DNA of 64,000 bases, from NCBI GenBank assembly GCA_963774945.1, contig CAVZHA010000003.1:62001-126000 (forward strand), in the 5' to 3' direction. This DNA comes from Trebonia sp963774945 (lineage in GTDB: Bacteria; Actinomycetota; Actinomycetes; Streptosporangiales; Streptosporangiaceae). This document shows positions 1 to 8,101 of this stretch, in pieces. The notes below the pieces were generated by a model. The model ran no database searches and was not told the DNA's origin. It worked only from the letters and a program-made list of their open reading frames with translations. Positions within the stretch are counted from its first letter, which is position 1; the number at the start of each line of letters is the position of its first letter. The position numbers and the translations under genes are program-made.

Positions 1-160
1 ATCCGCCGAGCGTGCCGCGGCGGATCACCGCGTCGACGCCGCCGACTCCGATCGCCTCCGTACCGATCACTACCTCGCCGGGTGCCGGGGTCGGCGCGGG
101 CCGATCGACGACGTCCATGCCGTCGGGGTCGCCGAAGGCCCGGATGGTCACTGCGCGCAT
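1..160 (-). CDS. Medium-chain dehydrogenase / NADPH:quinone oxidoreductase, N-terminal part only
   Basis: Only the first 53 codons lie in the window; the gene runs off the left edge. The protein opens MRAVTIRAFGDPDGM and continues with a PAPTPAPGEVVI stretch, the usual start of zinc-type alcohol dehydrogenase and quinone oxidoreductase proteins (GroES-like fold). The ATG is preceded at a good distance by an AGGAGG ribosome binding site (complement of 167-172). It is divergent from the TetR gene at 248, so it is a likely target of that regulator. The substrate cannot be inferred. Confidence 0.7.
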   Translation of the reverse strand, partial: MRAVTIRAFGDPDGMDVVDRPAPTPAPGEVVIGTEAIGVGGVDAVIRRGTLGG

Positions 161-226
161 GTCTTTCCTCCTGATCGTCAGCCGCGGGCCGTGCCGCGCG
201 GTCAGACGCTAATGGACGCCCTCGTC

Positions 227-241
227 CACTTGGCTAAAGTG
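227..241. promoter_or_regulatory. Possible TetR operator, CACTT-N5-AAGTG inverted repeat
   Basis: A perfect 5-bp inverted repeat with a 5-bp spacer lies between the divergent dehydrogenase and TetR starts, just upstream of the TetR ATG. Its position suits an operator for divergent autoregulation. It is short, so chance is possible. Confidence 0.3.
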
Positions 242-247
242 AGAGGA

Positions 248-895
248 ATGACTGGGACATTGCCTCACGTGCTCCGCTCCGATGCGCAAGACAACCGTCA
301 TCGCGTTCTCGAGGCAGCCCGTGGGCTATTCGCCGAATCGGGACTCGGTGTCACGATGCGCCAGATCGCCAGACGGGCCGGAGTCGGGCCCGCGACCCTC
401 TACCGGCGGTTCCCGACGAAGCAGGACCTCGTGCTGGAGGCGTTCGGGGACGAACTTGGCGCCTGCGGCGCGATCGTTCGCGAGGCCACTGCGGATCCCG
501 ACCCATGGCGCGGGTTCTGCAGCGTCATCGAGCGAGTCACTGTGCTCAACGCGCGGAACCAGGGCTTCACCGACGCATTCATGGCTGAGTACCCGAACGC
601 GGTCGACTTCGCCGCGCACCGTGCCGCGCTGACCCGGGAGATCGCCGCGATCAGCCGCAGAGCCATCGCGGCCGGGGATCTCCGGGCCGACTTCGTGCTT
701 GATGACTTCATGCTCGTGCTGCTTGCTGGGCGCGGGCTTACGACCATCCCCGCCCGAGACCGGGTCTCGGCGGCGCGCCGGTTCTCGGCCCTCACAATCG
801 AGGGGCTCCGTGCCGGGGACGCGAACTACCCGTTGCCGAAATCGCCTCGCATCGCATCGAGGATCATCAGTGCGAGCCCGCATCGATCTGGCTAA
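248..895 (+). CDS. TetR/AcrR family transcriptional regulator
   Basis: 215 residues. The N-terminal helix-turn-helix spans about residues 15-60, with the TetR signature VTMRQIARRAGVGPATLYRR followed by FPTKQDLVLEAF. The C-terminal part is the variable ligand-binding all-helical domain and resembles the family that follows FPTK-type HTHs. The frame is open from 191, but the ATG at 248 places the HTH at the usual distance from the start; an in-frame GTG at 239 is an alternative, and the purine run just before 248 is too close to be a good ribosome binding site. It is divergent from the dehydrogenase, the classic arrangement for a local repressor. Confidence 0.85.
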   Translation: MTGTLPHVLRSDAQDNRHRVLEAARGLFAESGLGVTMRQIARRAGVGPATLYRRFPTKQDLVLEAFGDELGACGAIVREATADPDPWRGFCSVIERVTVLNARNQGFTDAFMAEYPNAVDFAAHRAALTREIAAISRRAIAAGDLRADFVLDDFMLVLLAGRGLTTIPARDRVSAARRFSALTIEGLRAGDANYPLPKSPRIASRIISASPHRSG

Positions 896-1250
896 TTAAC
901 CATCTGCTGGCGGCGTCGAGAGGTGGACCTCCCAGCCACGGCGGCCTGCGCTGGACGGCGATGTCGTCAGGGAAGTCGAGCAGCCAGGCTCGAAGCGACA
1001 TCGAGGCGACCGGCCCTGGCAGCGATGAAGCGAGCTGGTCAAGCGACGCGGGCGTCGTCCGCAGCGCCGACGCCCGGACCTCCGCGACCATCCTCGCGGC
1101 GTCGTCATCGTCGAGATGCTTGGCTTCGTGTTCGACCGGCGCCGCCGGCATGTCCGGCTCGATCAACTCGATCCGCCGGCGATCCACGACCACATGGCCG
1201 GCCGACGCGGTGACAGCCACGGCCCAGCCAAGATGATGGGCGATCCCAAC
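896..1250 (-). pseudogene. Decayed conserved hypothetical protein
   Basis: The minus strand encodes the string VGIAHHLGWAVAVTASAG, then VVDRRRIELI, and later LSLRAW-like and FPDDIAVQRR segments, which recall a conserved actinobacterial hypothetical protein family. After VQRR the expected continuation is missing, and a piece reading RRGWEVHLS appears in another frame, so an internal deletion or frameshift has removed the C-terminal region. No start codon with a ribosome binding site is visible upstream. I cannot assign a function. Confidence 0.4.
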
Positions 1251-1541
1251 GCGATGCTCCCATTCAGCTTCCGCTGATCTCCAGTCGCAGGACCTTCCAG
1301 CGTCCCGGAGAAGACCCTTTACCGTGTTGTGCCCAGCATTGCCCCTAGCTGCCCCAGGGACCTTAACGCCCATATAGGGCAATGACTCGCCCGTAGGCTT
1401 CAGCAACTGCCCCCGCGTCCAGCCCAGCGCCACCCACACCGTGCCCGATTCAGCGCCCGGAATCTGGAGGCTGATGCCATACACTGCTCCAGAGCACGCG
1501 CTAGGCCGTGCGCTGGCGCGCGGTTCCAGCTTTCCACCGGT

Positions 1542-1676
1542 TTCAGCCTGGCTATCTCGCCCGCCATCATCACCGCGCTCGCCGCCCGCGGCCCCGCCGC
1601 TCTCTGGGTCTCTCTCACCGCCGCCACCCTCCTCGCCGCCGCCGCGGTCGCCCGTCCGTCTGCGGCGGACGTATGA
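1542..1676 (+). pseudogene. MFS transporter C-terminal fragment
   Basis: A 44-codon stretch ending in TGA reads like the last transmembrane helix of a major facilitator transporter (LAISPAIITALAARGPAALW followed by a second Ala/Leu-rich hydrophobic run). No upstream part of a transporter is present in this frame. It is best explained as a remnant left by a deletion. Confidence 0.4.
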
Positions 1677-1774
1677 GGGCGCTGCACCCGGGCGGTGGCG
1701 CGTGGCATGCGCGGCTAGCCAGGAAAACCTAGCGACCCGGCTATGGCGGGTCCGCACCTCAGCCGGGGCGGTCG

Positions 1775-1981
1775 GTGCTCGACTGCGCGGCGGATGTGTG
1801 GGCGATATGCGCGGCGCTGGGCCTCGAGCGGCTCGGGATGTGGGCATCTCCAGGGGCGGTCCGCACGTCCTGGCCTGCGCGGCGCTGCTGCCGGATCTGG
1901 TTGCCGCGCCTGCCTCGCTGGCCTCGCCCGCTCCCTGGGGCGCGGAAGGGCTCGCTCGACTATTTTGCCGGGATAGGCTAG
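1775..1981 (+). pseudogene. Alpha/beta hydrolase fragment, frameshifted
   Basis: The reading starts LDCAADVWAICAALGLERLG, a segment typical of alpha/beta hydrolases just before the nucleophile elbow. The next piece, ISRGGPHVLACAALLPDLVA, is in another frame, and the nucleophile motif G-x-S-x-G reads ISRGGP (usually SGGGP). A final piece, LDYFAGIG, returns to the first frame before the stop. The N-terminal and C-terminal thirds of a hydrolase are absent, so this is a non-functional remnant. Confidence 0.45.
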
Positions 1982-2073
1982 GGCAACGCCGGTGCGGGCG
2001 GAAGACCGGCAGGCACGTGTCAACGGGTTGCGGCCTCCGGGCGCGCGCGAAGCGACCCGTGGGACACTGCGGG

Positions 2074-3327
2074 TCAGCACACTGCGTGGATGGCTCCATC
2101 GAGGACCGACAAGCCCTCGTCCAGCTCCGCGTCACTGACGGTCAGCGGAGGCAGCAGCTTAACCACCTGGCCGCGCGAGCCCGCGGTCTCCGCCAGCAGG
2201 CCGGCCTCGAAGGCGGCGGTGGACACCTTGCCGGCCAGGTCGCCGTCGGCGAACGCCAGGCCGCAGGCCATGCCCCGACCGCGTACCTGGATCGGGGCGC
2301 TGGGGACAGAGTTGGCGGTCGCGGTGACGGCCGCCATGATCCGCTCGCCCTTGGCGAGCGTGCCCCGCTCCAGGCTGTCATCGCTCCAGTAGGCGCGCAG
2401 CGCGGCGCTACCGGTCACGAGCGCGGGGTTGACCCCGCGGAAGGTGCCGTTATGCTCGCCTGGTGCCCAGATGTCCAGGTCGGGCCTGATCAGCGTAAGC
2501 GCAAGCGGCAGCCCGTACCCGCTGATGGACTTGGACAGGCACACGATGTCCGGGGTGATCCCCGAGGGCTCGAAGCTGAAGAACGGGCCTGTCCTGCCAC
2601 AGCCCATCTGGACGTCATCGATGATGAGCAGGATGCCGTTCTCACGGCACAGGTCGGAAAGGCGACGCAGCCACTCTGCGCTCGCGACGTTGATCCCGCC
2701 CTCGCCCTGCACGGTCTCCACTATCGCTGCGGCCGGGGTGTCCAGACCGCTGCCCTCGTCCACGAGCAGACGCTCGAGCCACTGGAGATCGGGTATCTGG
2801 CCGTCTGAATCCAAGGATTTACCGAACGGAACCGGGGTTGCATGACTCAGCGGGATTCCCGCCCCCGCGCGGTGAAAGCGGCTGCCGGTGACCGACAGCG
2901 CCCCGAGCGTCATGCCATGAAAGGAGTTGGTAAACGTGATGATCTCCGTACGGCCTGTCGCCTTGCGGGCCAGCTTCAGCGCTGCCTCAACGGCGTTCGC
3001 GCCGCCGGGGCCGGGAAACTGCACCCGGTAGTCCAGCTGCCGGGGGCGCAGGATCAGCTCGTCGAACAGCGTCAGGAATTCGCGTTTGGCGACCGTGTAC
3101 ATGTCGAGTGAGTGGGTGACGCCGTCGTCGGCGAGGTATCTGAGCAGGGCGCCCTTTAGCATCGGGTTGTTGTGCCCGTAGTTGAGCGCGCCGGCCCCAG
3201 CGAAGAAGTCGAGGTAGCCGTACCCCTGCTCGTCGTACAGCCGACTGCCTGCGGCCCGGCCGAACACCGTTGGCCAGGTGCGGCAGTAGCTGCGCACGGC
3301 AGATTCGCGTGCTTCGAAGATGTCCAT
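2074..3327 (-). CDS. Diaminobutyrate--2-oxoglutarate aminotransferase (EctB-like)
   Basis: 417 residues, the usual length for class III PLP aminotransferases. It starts MDIFEARESAVRSYCRTWP, nearly the standard EctB opening, after an AAGGAG ribosome binding site; the open frame extends 25 codons further up but without such support. The PLP-binding lysine is in CLSKSISGYGLPLAL, and IIDDVQMGCGRTG carries the cofactor-contacting Asp. Known function of the family: aspartate semialdehyde plus glutamate to L-2,4-diaminobutyrate plus 2-oxoglutarate. No ectA, ectC or ectD is present, so ectoine synthesis is unlikely here. The gene lies 58 bp downstream of the poly(amino acid) synthetase on the same strand, so it probably supplies that enzyme's monomer. 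Confidence 0.85.
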   Translation of the reverse strand: MDIFEARESAVRSYCRTWPTVFGRAAGSRLYDEQGYGYLDFFAGAGALNYGHNNPMLKGALLRYLADDGVTHSLDMYTVAKREFLTLFDELILRPRQLDYRVQFPGPGGANAVEAALKLARKATGRTEIITFTNSFHGMTLGALSVTGSRFHRAGAGIPLSHATPVPFGKSLDSDGQIPDLQWLERLLVDEGSGLDTPAAAIVETVQGEGGINVASAEWLRRLSDLCRENGILLIIDDVQMGCGRTGPFFSFEPSGITPDIVCLSKSISGYGLPLALTLIRPDLDIWAPGEHNGTFRGVNPALVTGSAALRAYWSDDSLERGTLAKGERIMAAVTATANSVPSAPIQVRGRGMACGLAFADGDLAGKVSTAAFEAGLLAETAGSRGQVVKLLPPLTVSDAELDEGLSVLDGAIHAVC

Positions 3328-3385
3328 CGTGTCAGGCTCCTTTTCTTGGGATATCCGTGGGATAGAGGCACCCCGGTGGGCGGGG

Positions 3386-6300
3386 CTAATCCGGGGGGCC
3401 ACGCTGCGGCAAGGCGCGCCATCCGCGTTCAGTGGCGGGGTTGCCGCCCCAGCGCGCGCCGGGCGGCACGTGTTCGCCTTTCATCAGGAAGGAATCGGCG
3501 TCGAGCGCCGAGCCTTCGCGCATCGTGACCCCGTAATGGACGAAGGCGGCGCTCCCGATGCTGCATCCGGCCTCGATGACGGTGTAGTCGGACTTGAAGG
3601 CGCCGTCCTCTAGGGAGTGGCACTGGATGATGCTCCCGGCGGCGAGCGTGCAGTAGCTGCCCACGCTGACGAGGCTCGGCTCGATGATCGAGCAGCCGTC
3701 GTCGAAGACTTGACGGCCGATCCGCACGCCGAGCAGCCGCCAGATGACGCCCTTGAACGGCGTGCCGTTGAACAACGGGATGAAGGCGATCGACGGGATC
3801 TTCCAGAACCGCTCGTGCCGCCAGAAAGCCGGCTGGTACATAGAGCAGAACTTCGGCCGCAGCGCGCGGAACCCGGTGACCGCCCGGTCGACCAGCACGA
3901 AGTAGACGATGGTGAAGAGCAGGGCGGCCACGACCGCTCCTGCAGTGTCCAGCGTGCCGACCAGGGTGGCGTCGCCGCGCAGTGGCAGCAGCGAAACGAG
4001 GAGGATCCCGGTGACGTACAGCCAGCGCACGAGCAGGTACAGGCTCATGGTGGCGGCGTTGTGCCGGTTCTTGGCCCGCAGCAGCCGCCGTTGGACCGGG
4101 CCGCGGCTGAGCTCGTCGAACTGGCGGTCGCGGGTGACCGTGCGGGGGATCTCAAAGCAGGGTGAGCCGAGCAGGCCGACTCCCTGCCGGACCGGACCGG
4201 AGACCGGGACCATGACCTTGGTGCCCAGCAGACAGTTGTCGCCGGTCCGGCCGCCTGGCGGAAAGGCGATGCCGTTACCCAGGAAGTTGTTCCTTCCGAT
4301 GACGACGGGCGCGACGCGGAACGAGCTGGCGGAGAACTCCGCGTTGATCATGGACAGGCCGTCGGAGACCAGCGTCCCCGTGCCAACGGCACTGAGCGTC
4401 GGCACGTCGTGCTTGACTTCCATCCCGAAGTTCGAGCCCGTCTGGTGCACGGGCTTAAGCCGGTACCCGAGGTAGCTCAGGTATCCCGCTATGGCGGAGC
4501 TGTCGCCGAGCAGCGCGTTGAAGAACTTGATGTTGCTGATCCGGGCGACGGTGCGTAGCACGCTGTACCGAATGCCGTACAGATGGTAGACACGTCCCGG
4601 TTTGAGTAGGCTGCTGAGCAGCCGCCCGGCCGGGCCGACGATGATCAGGCCGGCCAGCGTCAGGCCGAAGACCACGGCTGCGGCCGCGATCAGCCCCGCC
4701 CGGTAGAAGGGCCAGCTCGTCACCCGTGAGTTGCCGAGCAGGGAGGTCAGCGCGCGCGAGTGCGTTACCAGCAGGCTCGCGACCGCAGCCTCCACCGGCC
4801 CGGCGACGGCCAGCATCAGCAGCAACCGGGTGACGCAGAACCAGGTCCGGCGCAGCGCGCCGCCGCAGACGGCCGGCACGACCTGGTACACGGTGCCGTC
4901 CGGGGCCCGCTCGGCGGGGGAGCCGTGCCAGATCTCGGCCGACGGGACCACCTGGCCGGAGAGCAGGGCGGACGCGTGGCCAAGCTGCGCCCGCTCGCCG
5001 ACCGCGGCATTGATGTCGATGACTGAGTGCCCGCCGATGAACGAGCCCGCGCCGAGGGTAACGTACCCAGTCTCGATCAGCCCCGCCCTGGCGCGGTAGC
5101 AGCTGATGGATGTGTCCTTGGTGATGAGACTGCCCGCGCCAATGGTCAGCAGGTCGGTACAGACCGGGATGTGCTGAGTGAGGATGGTGGCGCCGCGGCC
5201 GATCCTGGCGCCGAGCGCCCGCAGGTAGAGCGCGTACAGCGGTGTCCCTACGCACAGGTGGGCCATCGGATTGGCGACGATCAGGGTCTTGACCAGCCAG
5301 AACCGGAAGTAGTCGAAGCTCCAGGCTCGAATGCTCCGCGGCTTCCACCGGCCGATGAGCAGCCACTTGACCGCGATGGGAAGAACGCCGAGGCCGAGCA
5401 GGGTGCCGCTGCCGAATGCCACGAGCCGCGCGTAGATGTCCAAGAAACCGCGCGCCCCAAGGACCCAGGACCAACCGGCATTAAGCAGCAGCGCGCTGCC
5501 CGCGATGCACGCGGCAACCGTCAGCAGCTGGAGCACGCCGCACAGGAAATACTGCGGGGTACCCGACGGCTGTCTGGCCGCCTGCGAGGGTGGCTGGTAC
5601 GGGTTATCCCGCATGGCGGGCTGAGGCTGCGCCGCTCCGGACGGCTGCGGAGAGGTCGCGGGCCCGAGCGATGCCGCCAGCTCGCGCACCGTCGGATACA
5701 GGTAGATGTCCTTCATCGACACTGAAGGCAGGGCGGTGCGCTCGCGGAGCGCCGCGTTGAACCGCGCCATCAGCAGCGAGCTGGCGCCGAGCTCGTCGAA
5801 GAAATGGCTGTCCACGGATACCCGGTCGACTCCCAGTACGTTGGCCAGGACAGCCGCCAGCGCACTTTCTGTATCATTCGCCGGAGCCGCGAGAGCGCCA
5901 CGGGCGGCCTGCAGGCGTGGACCGCTCGGCGGGGGGAGGCGTTTTCGGTCAGCCTTGCCGCTGGACATCATCGGGATGGCCAGCAGCTCCTCCAGGTAGG
6001 CCGGCACCATGTACGCGGGCAGTCGTTCGCGCAGGGTCTCGTAGACGCGGCCCGGGTCCACCGGGGGCGAGTTCTTCTGCGGGCTGTAGTAGGCGACCAA
6101 CTCCACGACATCGGGGTTGGGCCGGTGGGTGTTGACCACCGCCTGCGCGATGCCGGGGACGCGCAGCAGGACCGATTCGATCTCGGTCAGCTCGATGCGG
6201 TAACCGCGGATCTTCACCTGCGTGTCGATGCGTCCGTGATGCTCGATCTCGCCTTGGCGGTTCACACGCCCGAGGTCGCCGGTGCGGTAGATCTTTCCTG

Positions 6301-7573
6301 CCGGATTGCCGCGGATGCCGAGGAAGTCCGGCCGGAACGCGCGTTCCGTGAGGTCGGGCCGGTTGAGGTAGCCGTAGGCAAGCCCGATGCCTGCGATGCC
6401 GATCTCGCCCATGATTCCGGGCGCCAGCGCTACGTCTTTCTCTGGATCGAGGATCACGACCGAATAGGTCGGCAGCGGGACCCCGATCGTCACCGGCCGG
6501 CCTGGGTGCACGACAGTCCAGGTCGCGGTCACGGTAGCTTCGGTCGGACCGTAGACGTTGAGGAAGCGGCGGCCAGGCCGATGCCAGCGGGCGATCAGGT
6601 CACGTGGGCACGATTCGCCGGACACCAGCAGGAAGCGCAGCTCAGGAAGGTCATCTTCTAGTGTGGCCAGCAACGTGGGTACGCAGCACAGCGCGGTCAC
6701 CTGGCGCTCCCTGAGGAACGCGCCGAGGTCCGGGCCAAGCAGCTTGCCGCCGTCCGGCTTGGGGACGAGCGTGGCGCAGCACATCCACGGGACCCAGATC
6801 TCCTCGACGGAGAAGTCAAATGCGATTGTCATACCCTGGTACACCCGGTCGTCGCGGGTGATCCCGTAGGCTTCGGCGGCTACTCGGATGAAGTTGCAGA
6901 TGCTCGCGTGGCCGACGGCCACGCCCTTGGGCCTGCCGGTCGAGCCGGACGTGTAGATGATGTAAGCAAGCTCGTCGGGCGGCTGCGGCACCTCGTCCTC
7001 GGTCAACGGGTCGTGGCGTTCGGCGTCGATCAGGTCCTCGGGCTGGTCCACGCACACCAGCTCGACCTGGCCGGTCGGTGGCCCTAGCCTGGCCGCGATG
7101 TGCGAGCGGGTCAGGATCAGCCGGACCCTGGCGTCGGAGGCGATGTAGGCCACCCGGTCCGCAGGGAAGCTCGCGTCCAGCGGAACAAAGGCGGCGTGGG
7201 CCTTGAGCGCCGCCAGCATACCGACATAGCCGTCCACAGCTACGTCGGACAGCAGGCCGATCCGGTCGCCGGGCTGGACGCCCCGGCGGATCAGGAAGCG
7301 CGCCAACTGGTTCGCTCGCGCGTCAAGCTCTGTGTAGCTCAGCGAGCCGCCCGCGGCGTCTATCACGAGATGACCGTCCTGGCCATGGCGGCGCAGCCAG
7401 TCGCAGCGCTGCTCGAACAGGTGCTCAAGCCGCTCGCCCGGCCGCCATCTGATCGAATCGTCGTAGCCGTTGCAAGTCAGCACGCGCCCATCTAGCCGGC
7501 TGCGTGATCCCGGACGATCATCCTCCTCGCTGCTGTCGCCGTCCCAAATGCCCATATTTATGAATCCCCACAT
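3386..7573 (-). CDS. Pls-like single-module NRPS: adenylation, carrier, six-TM/three-domain polymerising region
   Basis: 1395 residues, intact. Residues about 60-560 are an adenylation domain with all core motifs: A3 IIYTSGSTGRPKG (205-217), A5 NVYGPTEA (339-346), A7 YRTGDLG, A8 QVKIRGYRIELTEIE and A10 lysine in SSGKADRK (about 540). A carrier domain follows with FFDELGASSL, phosphopantetheine serine at about 599. The remaining 700 residues hold about six transmembrane helices separating three soluble blocks with hexapeptide-type repeats. This order is that of epsilon-poly-L-lysine synthetase (Pls, about 1320 residues), which couples identical amino acids through side-chain amines. Pocket residues from a hand alignment begin D-F-E; the Glu would suit a cationic substrate. 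With the adjacent DAB aminotransferase I infer a poly-diaminobutyrate or related synthetase. The ATG at 7555, after GGGGA, is an alternative start. Confidence 0.8.
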   Translation of the reverse strand: MWGFINMGIWDGDSSEEDDRPGSRSRLDGRVLTCNGYDDSIRWRPGERLEHLFEQRCDWLRRHGQDGHLVIDAAGGSLSYTELDARANQLARFLIRRGVQPGDRIGLLSDVAVDGYVGMLAALKAHAAFVPLDASFPADRVAYIASDARVRLILTRSHIAARLGPPTGQVELVCVDQPEDLIDAERHDPLTEDEVPQPPDELAYIIYTSGSTGRPKGVAVGHASICNFIRVAAEAYGITRDDRVYQGMTIAFDFSVEEIWVPWMCCATLVPKPDGGKLLGPDLGAFLRERQVTALCCVPTLLATLEDDLPELRFLLVSGESCPRDLIARWHRPGRRFLNVYGPTEATVTATWTVVHPGRPVTIGVPLPTYSVVILDPEKDVALAPGIMGEIGIAGIGLAYGYLNRPDLTERAFRPDFLGIRGNPAGKIYRTGDLGRVNRQGEIEHHGRIDTQVKIRGYRIELTEIESVLLRVPGIAQAVVNTHRPNPDVVELVAYYSPQKNSPPVDPGRVYETLRERLPAYMVPAYLEELLAIPMMSSGKADRKRLPPPSGPRLQAARGALAAPANDTESALAAVLANVLGVDRVSVDSHFFDELGASSLLMARFNAALRERTALPSVSMKDIYLYPTVRELAASLGPATSPQPSGAAQPQPAMRDNPYQPPSQAARQPSGTPQYFLCGVLQLLTVAACIAGSALLLNAGWSWVLGARGFLDIYARLVAFGSGTLLGLGVLPIAVKWLLIGRWKPRSIRAWSFDYFRFWLVKTLIVANPMAHLCVGTPLYALYLRALGARIGRGATILTQHIPVCTDLLTIGAGSLITKDTSISCYRARAGLIETGYVTLGAGSFIGGHSVIDINAAVGERAQLGHASALLSGQVVPSAEIWHGSPAERAPDGTVYQVVPAVCGGALRRTWFCVTRLLLMLAVAGPVEAAVASLLVTHSRALTSLLGNSRVTSWPFYRAGLIAAAAVVFGLTLAGLIIVGPAGRLLSSLLKPGRVYHLYGIRYSVLRTVARISNIKFFNALLGDSSAIAGYLSYLGYRLKPVHQTGSNFGMEVKHDVPTLSAVGTGTLVSDGLSMINAEFSASSFRVAPVVIGRNNFLGNGIAFPPGGRTGDNCLLGTKVMVPVSGPVRQGVGLLGSPCFEIPRTVTRDRQFDELSRGPVQRRLLRAKNRHNAATMSLYLLVRWLYVTGILLVSLLPLRGDATLVGTLDTAGAVVAALLFTIVYFVLVDRAVTGFRALRPKFCSMYQPAFWRHERFWKIPSIAFIPLFNGTPFKGVIWRLLGVRIGRQVFDDGCSIIEPSLVSVGSYCTLAAGSIIQCHSLEDGAFKSDYTVIEAGCSIGSAAFVHYGVTMREGSALDADSFLMKGEHVPPGARWGGNPATERGWRALPQRGPPD

Positions 7574-7701
7574 TAAGCCTGCGCTTTAACCCTTCTACGT
7601 GGCACGGCCCCGGAGGGATTGATGTCTCTGCCTATGTGGTGCTTATAGGCCTGTATGCGGGTAGTGTTGTATCTTTTCTGGTTTGCGCAGGCAAGTGCGG
7701 T

Positions 7702-8080
7702 TTATTCGGCCGCATGAGCGTCATTACCTGCTGCCGCTCTTGGGGAGTCTCCCGAGGCAGTCCCGGTGCGGGCTGTAACGGAACCCAGGGATTCGATGAG
7801 GGCGGCAAGTTCGGCCTGGACTGCGTGTGCGTCGGCGTCGTCGGGGGCCATGCGCTCGGCTTCGATGAACCGCCGACTCCTTCGAGGTCGTCGATGCACA
7901 GCGAGCAGCCGCCAATGCTACTGTCGCCGAATCGCCATCCGGCCGGGACGTAGGCCTGATCGTCCTGACGCAGAGGGTTGCTTACTTCGATGCCCCGGGA
8001 CTTGAGGGCGGCAAGAAGGCCTTCAAGGTCTCCGCCGATGGCTCGCTCGGCTGCCCCACGGGAACCTAAAAGAGTGAGGC
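7702..8080 (-). pseudogene. Remnant of an unknown protein downstream of dnaB
   Basis: The minus strand between dnaB and the synthetase shows coding-like text in two frames: GGDLEGLLAALKSRGIEV and GWRFGDSSIGGCSLCIDDLE first, then FIEAERMAPDDADAHAVQAE and LAALIESL after a shift. No start codon with a ribosome binding site precedes the first part. I do not recognise the family. It may be a frameshifted small gene rather than a true pseudogene. The rest of 7574-8101 shows no convincing gene. Confidence 0.35.
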
Positions 8081-8101
8081 GAGCAGTTCGCAGGGTTCGC
8101 C

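Noticed and set aside
867..2135. A 422-codon minus-strand frame and an overlapping plus frame (1441-2808)
   Set aside because: Their composition is low-complexity Arg/Ala/Pro; only short segments resemble proteins, and these are reported as remnants.
2074..3327. Ectoine biosynthesis cluster
   Set aside because: Only an EctB-like gene is present; ectA, ectC and ectD are absent, and the neighbour is a poly(amino acid) synthetase.
7636..7953. A 105-codon plus-strand frame upstream of the synthetase gene
   Set aside because: Cys/Gly-rich text without a ribosome binding site; the minus strand of the same place is more protein-like.
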